Source: Candidatus Leptofilum gracile
GTDB taxonomy: Bacteria > Chloroflexota > Anaerolineae > Promineifilales > Promineifilaceae
Reading direction: 5' to 3'
DNA: 64,000 bases
NCBI GenBank assembly: GCA_016713825.1
Contig: JADJOJ010000003.1
Location: forward strand, 248,001-312,000
Shown here: positions 1 to 8,822 of the stretch, in pieces
Numbering within the stretch: the stretch's first letter is position 1
Layout of the letters: every line of letters starts with the position of its first letter
Position numbers and translations under genes: made by a program
Notes under the pieces: model-generated
What the model saw: the letters and a program-made list of their open reading frames with translations, nothing else
The model's database searches: none
Told to the model about the DNA's origin: nothing

Positions 1-84
1 AAGAAGACCAAACGCCGTGAAGGAGCCGTAAAGAACTGCCTTTGCCATCCGGCCCAGGCCATCTTTTTTTAGCGGTGTGCCCAT
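1..84 (-). CDS. partial divergent gene, N-terminus only
   Basis: An ATG at 84 on the minus strand opens a frame that reaches the window edge without a stop, giving 28 residues. They begin MGTPLKKDGLGR and run into a hydrophobic stretch (AVLYGSFTAFGLL). The basic start followed by apolar residues would suit a membrane or secreted protein. It lies head to head with the DUF309 gene, with 28 bp between the two start codons. The fragment is too short to assign to a family. Confidence 0.35.
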   Translation of the reverse strand, partial: MGTPLKKDGLGRMAKAVLYGSFTAFGLL

Positions 85-100
85 GCGAGATACAGTTTGC

Positions 101-106
101 TACAAT
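101..106 (+). promoter_or_regulatory. -10 box TACAAT, leaderless spacing
   Basis: TACAAT ends 6 nt before the ATG at 113, so transcription would begin at or next to the start codon. A GGAGG lies only one base from that ATG, too close to act as a normal ribosome-binding site. The same arrangement recurs at 18331, 23313, 32220 and 55286. No clear -35 box was found. Confidence 0.4.
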
Positions 107-112
107 GGAGGC

Positions 113-964
113 ATGAATAGCTCTAAAAACGCTCCGCTTGTTGTGGCCTTTGTGGCCGATTTACTGTTTACGACGCGCATTCAAAACGTGGTGGATCATC
201 TGGGTTGGCGCATTGAGTGGGTGGAAACGGCCGTATCCATCGGCACCCCCCACTCCCCCAACCAGCCTGAACGCCCCGGCGAATCCTTGCACGGCACCGA
301 GGGCAAACTGTTTGAGCAAATCACCGCCTGGCAGCCCGCCCTGCTGCTGTTCGACCTCACCAACCCGCAAATCCCCTGGCGACGCTGGATGCCCATCCTC
401 AAATCCTCCCCCGCCACGCGCCGCCTGCCCATCCTCGCCTTTGGCCCGCATGAAGACAAAGAAACGATGCAAGACGCCAAAAAGCTGGGGGCCAACTGGG
501 TGGTGGGGCGCTCTCGCTTCACCTCGGCCATGCCAGACCTGCTGCAAAAATACGCCCGCATCCCAGACCGCGACGCCCTGGCCGCCAGCTGCGCTGAGCC
601 GCTGGCCGAGCTGGCCAAAGAAGGCATTGCCCTTTTTAACCAGGGCGAATATTACAAATGCCACGACGCCCTGGAAGAGGCGTGGATGGCGGACCAAAGC
701 CCGGCGCGAGAGCTGTATCGGGGCATTTTGCAGGTGGGCATTGCCTACTACCAAATTCAGCGGGGCAACTACCGGGGGGCAATCAAGATGCTGCTGCGCC
801 TGCGCCAATGGCTAGACCCGCTGCCGCCAGTTTGCCGGGGGGTCAATATCGCCAAGCTGCGCCAAAACGCCGCCGAGGTTCAGGAAATTCTTACCGAGCT
901 GGGGCCAGAGCGGGTGGGGGCGTTTGATACGGCCGTCATCCAACCCATCGAATACGCCGACTGA
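113..964 (+). CDS. degenerate receiver-like domain fused to DUF309
   Basis: This 283-residue protein has two parts. Residues about 8-150 look like a response-regulator receiver fold: beta strands PLVVAFVAD and ALLLFDL carry an Asp near residue 81, but the usual beta-5 Lys-Pro is replaced by GRSRF, so phosphorylation is doubtful. Residues about 174-240 match DUF309, with FNQGEYYKCHDALEEAW and YRGILQVGIAYYQ; the His-Glu-Trp helical core of that family is intact. The ATG at 113 was chosen over the GTG at 77 because TACAAT sits 6 nt upstream. DUF309 has no established biochemical role. The gene stands alone on this strand. ACGGCCGT at 227 and 929 encodes the two Thr-Ala-Val tripeptides. Confidence 0.75.
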   Translation: MNSSKNAPLVVAFVADLLFTTRIQNVVDHLGWRIEWVETAVSIGTPHSPNQPERPGESLHGTEGKLFEQITAWQPALLLFDLTNPQIPWRRWMPILKSSPATRRLPILAFGPHEDKETMQDAKKLGANWVVGRSRFTSAMPDLLQKYARIPDRDALAASCAEPLAELAKEGIALFNQGEYYKCHDALEEAWMADQSPARELYRGILQVGIAYYQIQRGNYRGAIKMLLRLRQWLDPLPPVCRGVNIAKLRQNAAEVQEILTELGPERVGAFDTAVIQPIEYAD

Positions 965-1000
965 TTCTTTGAAGCAAATCATTTAGCATGGTGTATCTAT

Positions 1001-1053
1001 GATGCGTGATGCGTGAGGCGTGAGGCATTCTGGTCACGCGTCACGCATCACGC
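1001..1053. repeat. inverted repeat, GTGATGCGTGA family
   Basis: Copies of GATGCGTGAGGCGTGAG face copies of CACGCGTCACGCATCACG and could fold into a hairpin. Related repeats lie at 59341-59377 and 63199-63252. The repeat fills the gap between the DUF309 gene and the next promoter. Confidence 0.6.
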
Positions 1054-1107
1054 CAAGAAACCCCCAAGCCCCCCATCTGCGCAATTTGTGGTTTTTAATT
1101 TTCCCCC

Positions 1108-1136
1108 TTGACTTTGACACTGTGTCAAGCTGTAAG
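1108..1136 (+). promoter_or_regulatory. promoter TTGACT-N17-TGTAAG with operator palindrome in the spacer
   Basis: TTGACT (1108-1113) and TGTAAG (1131-1136) are 17 bp apart. The spacer is almost filled by a 15-bp palindrome with arms TTGACAC and GTGTCAA around a central T (1114-1128). A repressor bound there would block RNA polymerase. The size and symmetry suit TetR-type operators, but no TetR gene is visible in the window. It controls the NAD-binding oxidoreductase at 1177. Confidence 0.55.
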
Positions 1137-1176
1137 CTCCTGGCAGTTAAACAAAAACAACTTCAGGAGTTGAATC

Positions 1177-2142
1177 ATGAACCAACAAATTGAGCATGTC
1201 ATTTTAGGCACCGGCCAGCTGGGTCTGGCCATTATGGATGAATTGGTGGCCGCCGGGCAGCCCGTGAAGCTGGTAAACCGCAGCGGGCGCGTCAACGAAA
1301 CCTTGCCTGCTGGCGTCATTTTGGCAACGGCCGATGCCACCAATCCCGACGAAGTAGCCCGCGTCACAGCCGGAGCCAACGTCGTTTTCTTCTGCGTGCA
1401 GCCCGCCTACCACCAATGGCCAGAGAAGTTCCCGCCGCTGGCGGCCAGCGTCATCGAGGGCGTGGCCCGCAGCGGGGCCAAGCTGGTGTTTGGCGACAAT
1501 CTGTACATGTACGGCCCAACCGCTGGCCAACCGCTCCACGAGAATTTGCCCTATGCCGCCGCCACGCGCAAGGGAAAAGCGCGGGCGCAGGTGGCCAACC
1601 TGCTGCTGGCGGCCCACAAAGCGGGCAAACTCCAGGTAACCATCGGCCGCGCCTCCGACTTTTACGGCCCGCGCGTTACCGATTCTATGGCGGGGGAGAT
1701 GCTGTTTGAGGCGGCGCTGCACGGCAAAACGGTGAACCTGACCGGTAACCTGAATTTGCCCCACACGCTCACCTACATTCGGGATTTTGCCCGGGCACTG
1801 GTGATCCTGAGCCAAAACGAGGCGGCATACGGCCGTACCTGGCACGTCCCCAGCGCCGAAACCCTCACTCAAAACCAATTCATCAAGCTGGTGGAAGCGG
1901 AAATCGGCCAGCCGATCAAGGTGCGCACAGCCGGCAAAATGATCCTGCGGCTCATTGGCTTGTTTAATCCAGCGGCCGGTGAGGTGGTAGAAATGATGTA
2001 CGAGTTTGACGAACCATTCATCGTTGATCACAGCCAGTTTGCCGCCACATTTGGCGTCCAGGTAACGCCCCATGCCCAGGCGATTGGCGAAACGGTGGCC
2101 TGGTACCAAAATCAGGGCGAATTGGTGGCGGCGGTGGGGTGA
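1177..2142 (+). CDS. NAD(P)-binding epimerase/dehydratase-like oxidoreductase
   Basis: This 321-residue Rossmann-fold protein belongs to the extended short-chain dehydrogenase/NAD-dependent epimerase group. The N-terminal strand ends in a nucleotide-binding GTGQLG motif near residue 11. VNRSGR follows the second strand, where the NADP ribose phosphate would bind. A DNLYMYGP segment near residue 108 resembles the tyrosine region of atypical SDRs, although the usual YxxxK is not obvious (the nearest is a Lys in TRKGKARA). The substrate is unknown. A Shine-Dalgarno CAGGAG lies 7 nt before the ATG. Expression is probably under the TTGACAC operator just upstream, so the gene may answer to a small molecule or stress. 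It is followed by beta-glucosidase in the same direction, but with 89 bp between them. Confidence 0.75.
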   Translation: MNQQIEHVILGTGQLGLAIMDELVAAGQPVKLVNRSGRVNETLPAGVILATADATNPDEVARVTAGANVVFFCVQPAYHQWPEKFPPLAASVIEGVARSGAKLVFGDNLYMYGPTAGQPLHENLPYAAATRKGKARAQVANLLLAAHKAGKLQVTIGRASDFYGPRVTDSMAGEMLFEAALHGKTVNLTGNLNLPHTLTYIRDFARALVILSQNEAAYGRTWHVPSAETLTQNQFIKLVEAEIGQPIKVRTAGKMILRLIGLFNPAAGEVVEMMYEFDEPFIVDHSQFAATFGVQVTPHAQAIGETVAWYQNQGELVAAVG

Positions 2143-2231
2143 CGTTTACGGCCGTTTACTGGTAAACTCGTCGGCCAACGCACCATACGCACCGCTGCGA
2201 TGGGCGACATTAATCAGTAACGAGGTGTAAC

Positions 2232-3581
2232 ATGACCAATACCGTCCAATTTCCCGACGGCTTTTTGTGGGGAGCCGCTACCTCCTCCTACCAAATTGAG
2301 GGTGCCTGGCAGGCCGATGGCAAGGGGGAATCCATTTGGGATCGCTTTAGCCACACGCCCGGCAAAATCAAAGACGCCAGCAGTGGCGACGTGGCCTGCG
2401 ATCATTACAATCTGATGCCCGGCGATGTCGCTTTGATGGCCGATCTCGGCTTGCAGGCGTACCGGTTTTCCCTCAGTTGGCCGCGCATTTTGCCAAACGG
2501 CCGTACCCCCAGCAACAGCGCCGGCCTGGACTTTTACGACCGGCTGGTGGATGAACTGCTGGCCAAAAACATCGCCCCGTTCATCACCCTGTACCATTGG
2601 GATTTGCCGCAGGCGCTGCAAGAGGAAGGTGGCTGGGCCAGCCGCAGCACCGCCGAAGCGTTTACCACCTACGCCGACGTGGTGAGCCAAAAGCTGGGCG
2701 ACCGGGTGAAAAACTGGATCACCCACAACGAGCCGTGGGTGGCGGCTTTTATGGGGTACGGCAATGGCGAACACGCCCCCGGCATCAAGGATATGGCGCA
2801 GGCGCTGCGCGCCAGCCACCACCTGCTGCTGTCGCACGGCTGGGCGGTGCCCGTCATCCGCCAAAATAGCCCCGGTGCCCAGGTGGGCATCACCCTGAAC
2901 CTCAGCCAGGTGTATGCTGCGTCCAGCAGCTGGGCCGATTTGCAGGCGGCACGCTACACAGATGGCTTTTTGAACCGCTGGTTTTTGGATCCGCTGTACG
3001 GCCGTCATTACCCGGCCGACATGGTGCACACCTACCGCCAGCAGGGGCACCTGCCCGCTGAGAGCGCTCTTGTGCAGCCCGGCGACCTGGAAGCGATTGC
3101 CGTGCCTACCGACTTTTTAGGCGTCAACAACTATTCACGGGCCATTGCGCGGGATGAAACGGCCGTAAACAATCCCCCCACGCTGCTGCCAAATGACAAC
3201 TTCACGGAAATGGGCTGGGAAGTGGCCCCAGAGGGTTTGCGCGATCTGCTGCTGCGGCTGCACCTGGATTACCGCATCCCCAAGCTGTACATCACCGAAA
3301 ATGGAGCCAGCTATGGGGAGGGGCCGGATGAGAACGGCCGTATCCAAGACCCCCGCCGCCAACTCTTTTTGCAGCAATATTTGGGTGCCATTCACCAGGC
3401 AGTGCAGGCCGGGGTGCCGCTGGTCGGTTACTTTGTCTGGTCCCTCATGGACAATTTTGAGTGGGCCTTTGGCTACAAACAGCGCTTCGGTATTGTTTAT
3501 GTCAACTATGAAACGTTAGAGCGACTGCCCAAGGACAGCGCCCACTGGTACCGCTCCGTCATCCAGCAAAACGGCTGGTAA
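2232..3581 (+). CDS. bglB: GH1 beta-glucosidase
   Basis: This 449-residue enzyme has the normal length for cytoplasmic glycoside hydrolase family 1. It shows the N-terminal FLWGAATSSYQIEGA signature, the acid/base Glu in THNEPW near residue 167, the nucleophile Glu in YITENGAS near residue 355, and the aglycone-side motif WSLMDNFEWA near 402. There is no signal peptide, so it should hydrolyse imported beta-linked disaccharides or oligosaccharides to glucose by the retaining mechanism. GAGGTG stands before the ATG. Five ACGGCCGT octamers fall nearby, mostly in-frame as Asn/Tyr-Gly-Arg. No sugar transporter is adjacent. Confidence 0.95.
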   Translation: MTNTVQFPDGFLWGAATSSYQIEGAWQADGKGESIWDRFSHTPGKIKDASSGDVACDHYNLMPGDVALMADLGLQAYRFSLSWPRILPNGRTPSNSAGLDFYDRLVDELLAKNIAPFITLYHWDLPQALQEEGGWASRSTAEAFTTYADVVSQKLGDRVKNWITHNEPWVAAFMGYGNGEHAPGIKDMAQALRASHHLLLSHGWAVPVIRQNSPGAQVGITLNLSQVYAASSSWADLQAARYTDGFLNRWFLDPLYGRHYPADMVHTYRQQGHLPAESALVQPGDLEAIAVPTDFLGVNNYSRAIARDETAVNNPPTLLPNDNFTEMGWEVAPEGLRDLLLRLHLDYRIPKLYITENGASYGEGPDENGRIQDPRRQLFLQQYLGAIHQAVQAGVPLVGYFVWSLMDNFEWAFGYKQRFGIVYVNYETLERLPKDSAHWYRSVIQQNGW

Positions 3582-3590
3582 AAAGGATGA

Positions 3591-3759
3591 GCCACAGAGA
3601 GCACAGAGAAAAAAGGTAATTATTCAGGTCTGTTTTTTCCCTCCCCCTAGCCCCCTCTCGAAGGGAGGGGGGACGCAGTTCCCACCCCCGCCGGGGGAGG
3701 GTTAGGGAGGGGGCCCTGAATAGTGACTAAAAAAAGAGGGTTTATGTGCCCTCTGTGGC
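3591..3759. repeat. nested inverted repeats
   Basis: Outer arms GCCACAGAGAGCACA (from 3591) and TGTGCCCTCTGTGGC (to 3759) pair with one mismatch. Inside them a second pair of CT-rich and AG-rich arms (3640-3716, CCCTCCCCCTAGCCCCC against GGGGGAGGGTTAGGG) forms a further stem. The block lies between the beta-glucosidase and the MerR gene and contains no open frame of its own. Confidence 0.6.
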
Positions 3760-3772
3760 AAAAACGAAGATT

Positions 3773-4861
3773 ATGTTTCAGATTGGTGAATTTTCTAAAT
3801 TGGGCCAGGTGTCTACGCGGATGCTGCGCCATTACGACAAGTTGGGCCTGCTGGTGCCCAGCCACACCGACGAATGGACTAGCTACCGCTACTACACCCT
3901 GGATCAGCTGTCGCGCCTGCATCGCATTATTGCCCTGAAGGAGTTGGGCTTTAGCCTGCAAGAAATTGGCGATCTGCTGCAAAAAGAGGGGGGGCTCTCT
4001 GTTGCGGAACTGCGCGGGATGCTGCTGCTAAAGCAGGCCGAAGTGCGCCAATCGTTAGCGCAAAGCCGTTGGCAATTGCAACAAATAGAAGCCCGATTGC
4101 GTCGTTTGGAGGAAGAGGGGCAGCCGTTGCCGTACGAGATTGTGGTGAAGCCGGTGGCCGAAACGGCCGTTGCCACCGTGCGCACCACCGTACCCAATGT
4201 GCACGAGATGGGTCATTATTGTGAACGGCTCACCGGGCAGGTGTACGAGGGGTTGAAGAAGGTGGGGATACGGCCGTTGCAGCCCGAACTCATCCTTTAC
4301 CACGCCGAAGAGTACAAGGAAGAAGATTTGGATGTGGAAGCGGCCGTTGCCGTCCATCCTAAATACCTCAGCAATTTACCCATCGACGAAAAAATTAGCT
4401 TTCGCCAACTGCCCGCCCACGCGCTGGCAGCTTCCCTCATCTATGAAGGCCCCTTCAGCGAAATGATTCCCGCCGTGCTGGCCCTGCTCAGCTGGGTGGG
4501 GCAGCATCAGCACGTGCCCATTGGCCCCCTGCGAGAAATTCACCTCTCCGGCCCCGTTCACGCCCCAGATATGGCGGATGCAGAACTCGTCACCGAACTG
4601 CAAATCCCGCCAAATAAAAAAGACACACCCCTAAAGCGTGTCTCCTCCTTCGTCAATGGGGGTCGGATTGCCAATCCGACCCACGGTTTTCATTCGTGGT
4701 GGTGTACCGCCGTTCATGAAATCTCCCTTGAAAATAAAAAACGGAACACAGAGCTGGAAGCAGAGTTCACGAGGAATCAGGAGAAAGCGACATTTGGTTC
4801 TACTGAAAAAGGGCGATTTACCGCAAGGCGAGCGCGGAGATTTTTCTCTAGTTATCTTTAA
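3773..4861 (+). CDS. MerR-family regulator with GyrI-like effector domain; 3' end overrun into repeats
   Basis: Starting at the ATG at 3773, the protein opens with MFQIGEFSKLGQVSTRMLRHYDK, the winged-helix DNA-binding domain of MerR regulators (residues 1-70). A dimerising coiled coil follows (about 75-115), then a GyrI/AraC-effector-like ligand domain from about 120 to 283. Regulators of this BmrR type sense hydrophobic drugs or metabolites. The family usually stops just after the strand VTELQIP. Here the frame continues about 80 residues through a terminator hairpin (4621-4643) and intergenic repeats to 4861. A one-base shift near 4608 would instead stop at 4614-4618, so the tail is probably an artefact of an indel or a lost stop codon. 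The likely true end is about 4620. Confidence 0.75.
   Translation: MFQIGEFSKLGQVSTRMLRHYDKLGLLVPSHTDEWTSYRYYTLDQLSRLHRIIALKELGFSLQEIGDLLQKEGGLSVAELRGMLLLKQAEVRQSLAQSRWQLQQIEARLRRLEEEGQPLPYEIVVKPVAETAVATVRTTVPNVHEMGHYCERLTGQVYEGLKKVGIRPLQPELILYHAEEYKEEDLDVEAAVAVHPKYLSNLPIDEKISFRQLPAHALAASLIYEGPFSEMIPAVLALLSWVGQHQHVPIGPLREIHLSGPVHAPDMADAELVTELQIPPNKKDTPLKRVSSFVNGGRIANPTHGFHSWWCTAVHEISLENKKRNTELEAEFTRNQEKATFGSTEKGRFTARRARRFFSSYL
4621..4643 (-). terminator. hairpin terminator for the calcium ATPase
   Basis: Arms AGACAC and GTGTCT flank a short loop. On the minus strand the hairpin is followed by TTTTTT, so it would end transcripts coming from the P-type ATPase at 5027. It overlaps the spurious 3' extension of the MerR frame. 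Confidence 0.5.
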
Positions 4862-5026
4862 AACTCTGCGTCCTTTGCGTCTTTGCGGTTTGTTTTTTCA
4901 GTGGACTCACCTGTGTTCATCTGTGTCCCTTTTATTCGTGGGGAGCGCTTGCGCTCATGAGCGCGCTTGAGGAATTATGGTGTGGCTGTCACGCCTGCAA
5001 AGGCGAGCGTGACAGCCACACTCTGG
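4644..5026. other. gene-free repeat cluster between convergent genes
   Basis: No credible gene lies here. It contains an inverted repeat with arms GGTCGGATT/AATCCGACC (4661-4681), a stretch of the 'CTGCGTCCTTTGCGTCTTTGCGG' type (4863-4890), a 'GTGTTCATCTGTGTCCC' segment (4913-4929), a small GAGCGC hairpin (4942-4966), and a perfect 15-bp inverted repeat beginning GTGTGGCTGTC (4980-5021). Each belongs to a different repeat family seen elsewhere in the window or resembles dispersed intergenic repeats of environmental bacteria. Confidence 0.55.
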
Positions 5027-7747
5027 CTACTCGCTAGATTTTCTAAGCTGCTTGGAGATTTCTACGGCCACAAACACAATCAGGCTGGTAGCCAGCGCAA
5101 TCAGCAAATCTGTCAGCGGTAACGCTTCGGTTTCAAAGAAATTTTGTAAGAACGGCACATAAATCAGCGCCATTTGCAGCACAAAAGTTATCGACACGGC
5201 CAGCAGCATCAACCGGTTGGAGAGGAAGCCAATCTTGAAAATGGAGTCAATGTTGGAGCGGGTGGCCAGCGCATTGCCCATCTGGGCCAGCGTCAGGGTG
5301 GTGAACACCATCGTTTGCCACGGCCCATTTGGGTCGCGCAGCCAATAAACGTAGCCAATGCCCAACGAAACCAGCCCCATCAAAAAGCCAATCCATAAAA
5401 TTTGGGTGCCCAGACCCCGGCTAAAAATACTCTCTTTGGGATGGAACGGTGAGCGTTTCATGATGCCCCGTTCGCCATCTTCCACAGCCAGGGCCAGGCC
5501 GGGCAGGCCGTCGGTTACCAGGTTGATCCACAAAATTTGCAGCGGCAGCAGCGGCAGCGGCATCCCCAAAAACGGGCCGATGAGCATGACAAACAGCTCG
5601 CCGGTGTTGCTAGAGAGGGTGTACTTCACAAATTTGCGGATGTTGTCGAAGATTTTGCGCCCTTCTTCCACGGCGGCCACGATGGTGGCGAAGTTGTCGT
5701 CTAGCAGCACCATATCGGCTGCTTCTTTGGAGACGTCGGTGCCGGTGATGCCCATCGCCACACCGATGTCGGCTCGTTTGAGGGCGGGGGCGTCGTTGAC
5801 GCCATCGCCGGTCATGGCCACAATGTGCCCTTTTTCTTGTAATGCTTCTACTATGTTGAGCTTATGTTCTGGGGAAACCCGTGCATACACAGAAACTTCT
5901 TCCACTTTGCTTTTTAAGGTGGCTTTGTCCATGTGGGCCAGCTCATAGCCGGTAAGGTTTTTGTCGCTTTGGGTGATATTTAATTCTTTGGCGATGTTTT
6001 GGGCGGTGAGGGGGTGGTCGCCGGTGATCATGATGGGGCGGATGCCGGCTTGTTTGGCGGTGGCAACGGCCGTTTTTACCTCCGGTCGCGGCGGATCAAT
6101 CATCCCCACCAGACCAATCATAATCGCATTGTTTTCGCGTGGTTCTTCAACATCGTCCAAGGGGCGGAAGGCCAGGGCCAGCACGCGTTGCCCTTCGCTG
6201 GCCATCTGGGCATTGCCTTCCAAAATGCGTGCGCGCCAGGCGTCGTCCAGCGGTACAAACTCGTTATGCTTGCCGGTCCACACCCGGTCGGCAATCTCTA
6301 GCAGGCTGTCTACGGCACCTTTGGAAAAAGCGACGTAATCTGAGGCGTTCCAGGGGGCGTCGCTGTCATCCTCCTCCACATTTACTTCGTGGATGGTGGT
6401 CATGCGCTTCCGTTCGGAAGTGAACGGGATTTCGGCCACGCGGGGCCACCGTTCATCCAGCTCTTCTTTGCGGTAGCCCATGGTGGCGGCTGCCACCACC
6501 AAAGCGCCTTCGGTGGGATCGCCAATGGCCCGTTCTACGCCATCTTCGGTTTGCAAAATGGCATCGTTGCACAAGGCTCCTGCTTTGAGCAGCAAACTTT
6601 GGGAGCGCAGGCGGGCATCTACATGGGGTTTGAACTCTGCGTTGATAATGGCCCCTTTTTCATCGCGCAAGGTTTCGATGGTTTCGGTGTGGTCGGTGAC
6701 GTCTAGCACGGTGACGGTCATCTTGTTTTCGGTGAGGGTGCCGGTTTTATCGGAGCAGATGACGGTGACGGAGCCGAGCGTTTCTACAGCGGGCAGCTTG
6801 CGGATGAGGGCGTTGCGCTTGAGCATGCGCTGGGAGCCGAGCGCCAGGGTGATGGTGACGACGGCGGGCAGCCCTTCGGGCACGGCGGCCACGGCCATGC
6901 TGATGCCGGTGAGGAAGAGCAGTTCGAGCGTTTCGATGAGTGCCTGGTTGGGATCGCGGAAGAGGAAGCCGGTAATGACCACTACCCCGACGATGGCCAG
7001 GGCCACCCAGGCGAGCTTCTTGCCCAGGTCATCCAGGCGGCGCTGGAGCGGGGTTTGCTCTTGCTCCACGCCCTGGATCAGCTCGGCGATGTTGCCCAGT
7101 TCGGTGTTCATGCCGGTTTCGGTGATAACGGCCGTTCCCCGACCATAGGTAATCACCGTGCCCATAAACACCATATTTTTACGGTCGCCGATGGGCAGCT
7201 CTTTTTTCTCGATAGGGTCAATAAACTTGGAGACAGGTTCCGATTCACCGGTGAGGGCGGCTTCTTCAACTTTGAGGTTGATGCTTTCGACGAGACGGCC
7301 GTCTGCGGGAACCAGATTACCCGCTTCTAGCAGCACCACATCGCCAGGCACCAGCTCGCGGGCCGAAATTTCTACCAGCTGCCCGTCGCGGCGCACCTTC
7401 ACGGTGGGTACGGCCAGCTTTTTTAGGGCGGCAATCGCTTGCTCGGCGCGGTACTCCTGGGAAAACCCGATGACGGCATTCAAAATGACAATCGCCAAAA
7501 TGACGATGACGTCGTTCATTTCGCCCAGAAAGCCCGAAACAGCGGCGGCAATGATCAAAATGATCACCATCGCATCTTTCATCTGATCCAGCAGGATGAG
7601 CCAGGGGCTTTTGGTGTCTTTTTCTACGAGTTCGTTGAGTCCGTATTGGGTAAGTCTGTTTTGTGCTTCGGCGGCGCTGAGGCCAGATTTTGCGTCGCTG
7701 TTTAATGTTTGAAGGGTGGTATCTACATCCTGTTGAAACCAGGTCAT
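5027..7747 (-). CDS. P2A-type calcium-transporting ATPase
   Basis: This 906-residue P-type ATPase pumps Ca2+ out of the cytoplasm at the expense of ATP. The N-terminal cation-ATPase domain (WFQQDV to about residue 70) is followed by the actuator domain with TGES (TALTGESEPV near 190), the phosphorylation loop DKTGTLT near residue 330, and the hinge MTGDGVNDAPALK. Calcium ligands of SERCA-like pumps are all present: PEGLP in M4, SSNTGE in M5 and NLVTDG in M6. These place it in P2A rather than in heavy-metal or H+ types. About ten membrane segments are apparent. GAGG precedes the ATG. It is monocistronic, ending at repeats shared with the convergent MerR gene. Confidence 0.95.
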   Translation of the reverse strand: MTWFQQDVDTTLQTLNSDAKSGLSAAEAQNRLTQYGLNELVEKDTKSPWLILLDQMKDAMVIILIIAAAVSGFLGEMNDVIVILAIVILNAVIGFSQEYRAEQAIAALKKLAVPTVKVRRDGQLVEISARELVPGDVVLLEAGNLVPADGRLVESINLKVEEAALTGESEPVSKFIDPIEKKELPIGDRKNMVFMGTVITYGRGTAVITETGMNTELGNIAELIQGVEQEQTPLQRRLDDLGKKLAWVALAIVGVVVITGFLFRDPNQALIETLELLFLTGISMAVAAVPEGLPAVVTITLALGSQRMLKRNALIRKLPAVETLGSVTVICSDKTGTLTENKMTVTVLDVTDHTETIETLRDEKGAIINAEFKPHVDARLRSQSLLLKAGALCNDAILQTEDGVERAIGDPTEGALVVAAATMGYRKEELDERWPRVAEIPFTSERKRMTTIHEVNVEEDDSDAPWNASDYVAFSKGAVDSLLEIADRVWTGKHNEFVPLDDAWRARILEGNAQMASEGQRVLALAFRPLDDVEEPRENNAIMIGLVGMIDPPRPEVKTAVATAKQAGIRPIMITGDHPLTAQNIAKELNITQSDKNLTGYELAHMDKATLKSKVEEVSVYARVSPEHKLNIVEALQEKGHIVAMTGDGVNDAPALKRADIGVAMGITGTDVSKEAADMVLLDDNFATIVAAVEEGRKIFDNIRKFVKYTLSSNTGELFVMLIGPFLGMPLPLLPLQILWINLVTDGLPGLALAVEDGERGIMKRSPFHPKESIFSRGLGTQILWIGFLMGLVSLGIGYVYWLRDPNGPWQTMVFTTLTLAQMGNALATRSNIDSIFKIGFLSNRLMLLAVSITFVLQMALIYVPFLQNFFETEALPLTDLLIALATSLIVFVAVEISKQLRKSSE

Positions 7748-8084
7748 AGGGAAATCCTCTCTTTTAGGCCGGGGGGCATCGCTTGGTGTGAAGTTGTACA
7801 GAAGCGATTTTTGGGAACGGCCGTATCTCTTTTGTTTTGCCCTTAAAGTTTATCGCTGATCTCGATCAGCCGGTCGCACCAGCTTTGTGCTGCGGGGTGA
7901 CATAAGTATAGCACAACCAGAACGCTCTTATCATGTGCAGTTTGTTGGTACTGTGGTAACGGCCGTTGTTTTAAGCCGCCCTGCGTTAACAAATTGCTAG
8001 ACCTGTCCCTTTGATCATACGCAAGCGGAATGGCGTCCGGTATAATCCCCACCCAGAAACTACATTGGAGGCAACCAAGCAATC
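7748..8084. other. divergent intergenic region upstream of the ATPase and the PIG-L pair
   Basis: No gene is seen. It holds two ACGGCCGT octamers (7817, 7959), a palindrome GCTGATC-TC-GATCAGC (about 7856-7871), and TATAAT at 8041-8046 that could serve as -10 for the PIG-L operon. A matching -35 is not evident. GGAGG at 8066-8070 lies 14 nt before the ATG at 8085, a rather long spacing. Confidence 0.4.
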
Positions 8085-8822
8085 ATGAACAACAGCTATA
8101 TTCCCGACCGGGCCATGTTTATCTTTGCCCATCCGGATGATATTGAGTTTGGCGTGGCCGGAACGGCCGCAAAATGGGCCAGCCACGGCTGCCAAAACAG
8201 CTACGTCGTCATCACCGATGGCAATGCCGGCTCCCACGAACCCGGCATGACCCGGGGTCAAATTGGGCAAATCCGGCGCACAGAGCAAACGGCCGCTGCC
8301 AAAGTGGCCGGGGCCACCCACTGCATCTTCCTCGGCTACGACGATGGCTCGCTGGAGCCATCTTTAGAGCTGCGCAAAGATTTGGTGAAGCTTATCCGGC
8401 AGCACAAGCCCAACGCTGTCGTGTGTGGCGACCCGAATATGTTTTTCCGGGGCGATCGGCTCAACCACCCAGACCACCGGGCAGCCGCCCGGGCCACGCT
8501 GGATGCCGTCTTCCCCACCTGCGAGATGCGCCTGCTCTACCCAGAATTTGAGGCCGAAGGCATTATGCCCCACAAGGTGAACTTTGTTTACGTCTCTACC
8601 GATCAAGAACTGAACCATTACGAAGACGTGTCTGAATCGCTAGAAACGAAGCTGCAGGCGCTGAAGGAACACAAAAGCCAGCTGGGCGACAACGATTATT
8701 CAGACCGGCTGCGGGAACGGGCCGCCGCCGTGGGCAAGCAGGTGGGCCTGGCCTATGCCGAGGCGTTCCGCCGCTTGACCATCACCCCCTTACCCCAACC
8801 TCAAGAGGCAGCAAGCGCATGA
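8085..8822 (+). CDS. PIG-L (LmbE-like) deacetylase, first of a tandem pair
   Basis: This 245-residue Zn-dependent N-acetylglucosamine-type deacetylase family protein carries the AHPDD metal motif near residue 15 (His and Asp ligands) and the second motif NHPDHR near residue 126. DGNAGSH lies where MshB and related enzymes place catalytic loop residues. Family members remove acetyl groups from GlcNAc conjugates, including the mycothiol and bacillithiol intermediates, but the substrate here cannot be read from sequence. The stop codon overlaps the start of the second PIG-L gene (ATGA), so the two are translationally coupled. The two proteins share most of their first 60 residues and arose by tandem duplication. 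Confidence 0.9.
   Translation: MNNSYIPDRAMFIFAHPDDIEFGVAGTAAKWASHGCQNSYVVITDGNAGSHEPGMTRGQIGQIRRTEQTAAAKVAGATHCIFLGYDDGSLEPSLELRKDLVKLIRQHKPNAVVCGDPNMFFRGDRLNHPDHRAAARATLDAVFPTCEMRLLYPEFEAEGIMPHKVNFVYVSTDQELNHYEDVSESLETKLQALKEHKSQLGDNDYSDRLRERAAAVGKQVGLAYAEAFRRLTITPLPQPQEAASA

Noticed and set aside
1204..2109. 301-residue minus-strand frame opposite the NAD-binding gene
   Set aside because: Shadow of a clear oxidoreductase gene; no domain, unusual His/Gly content.
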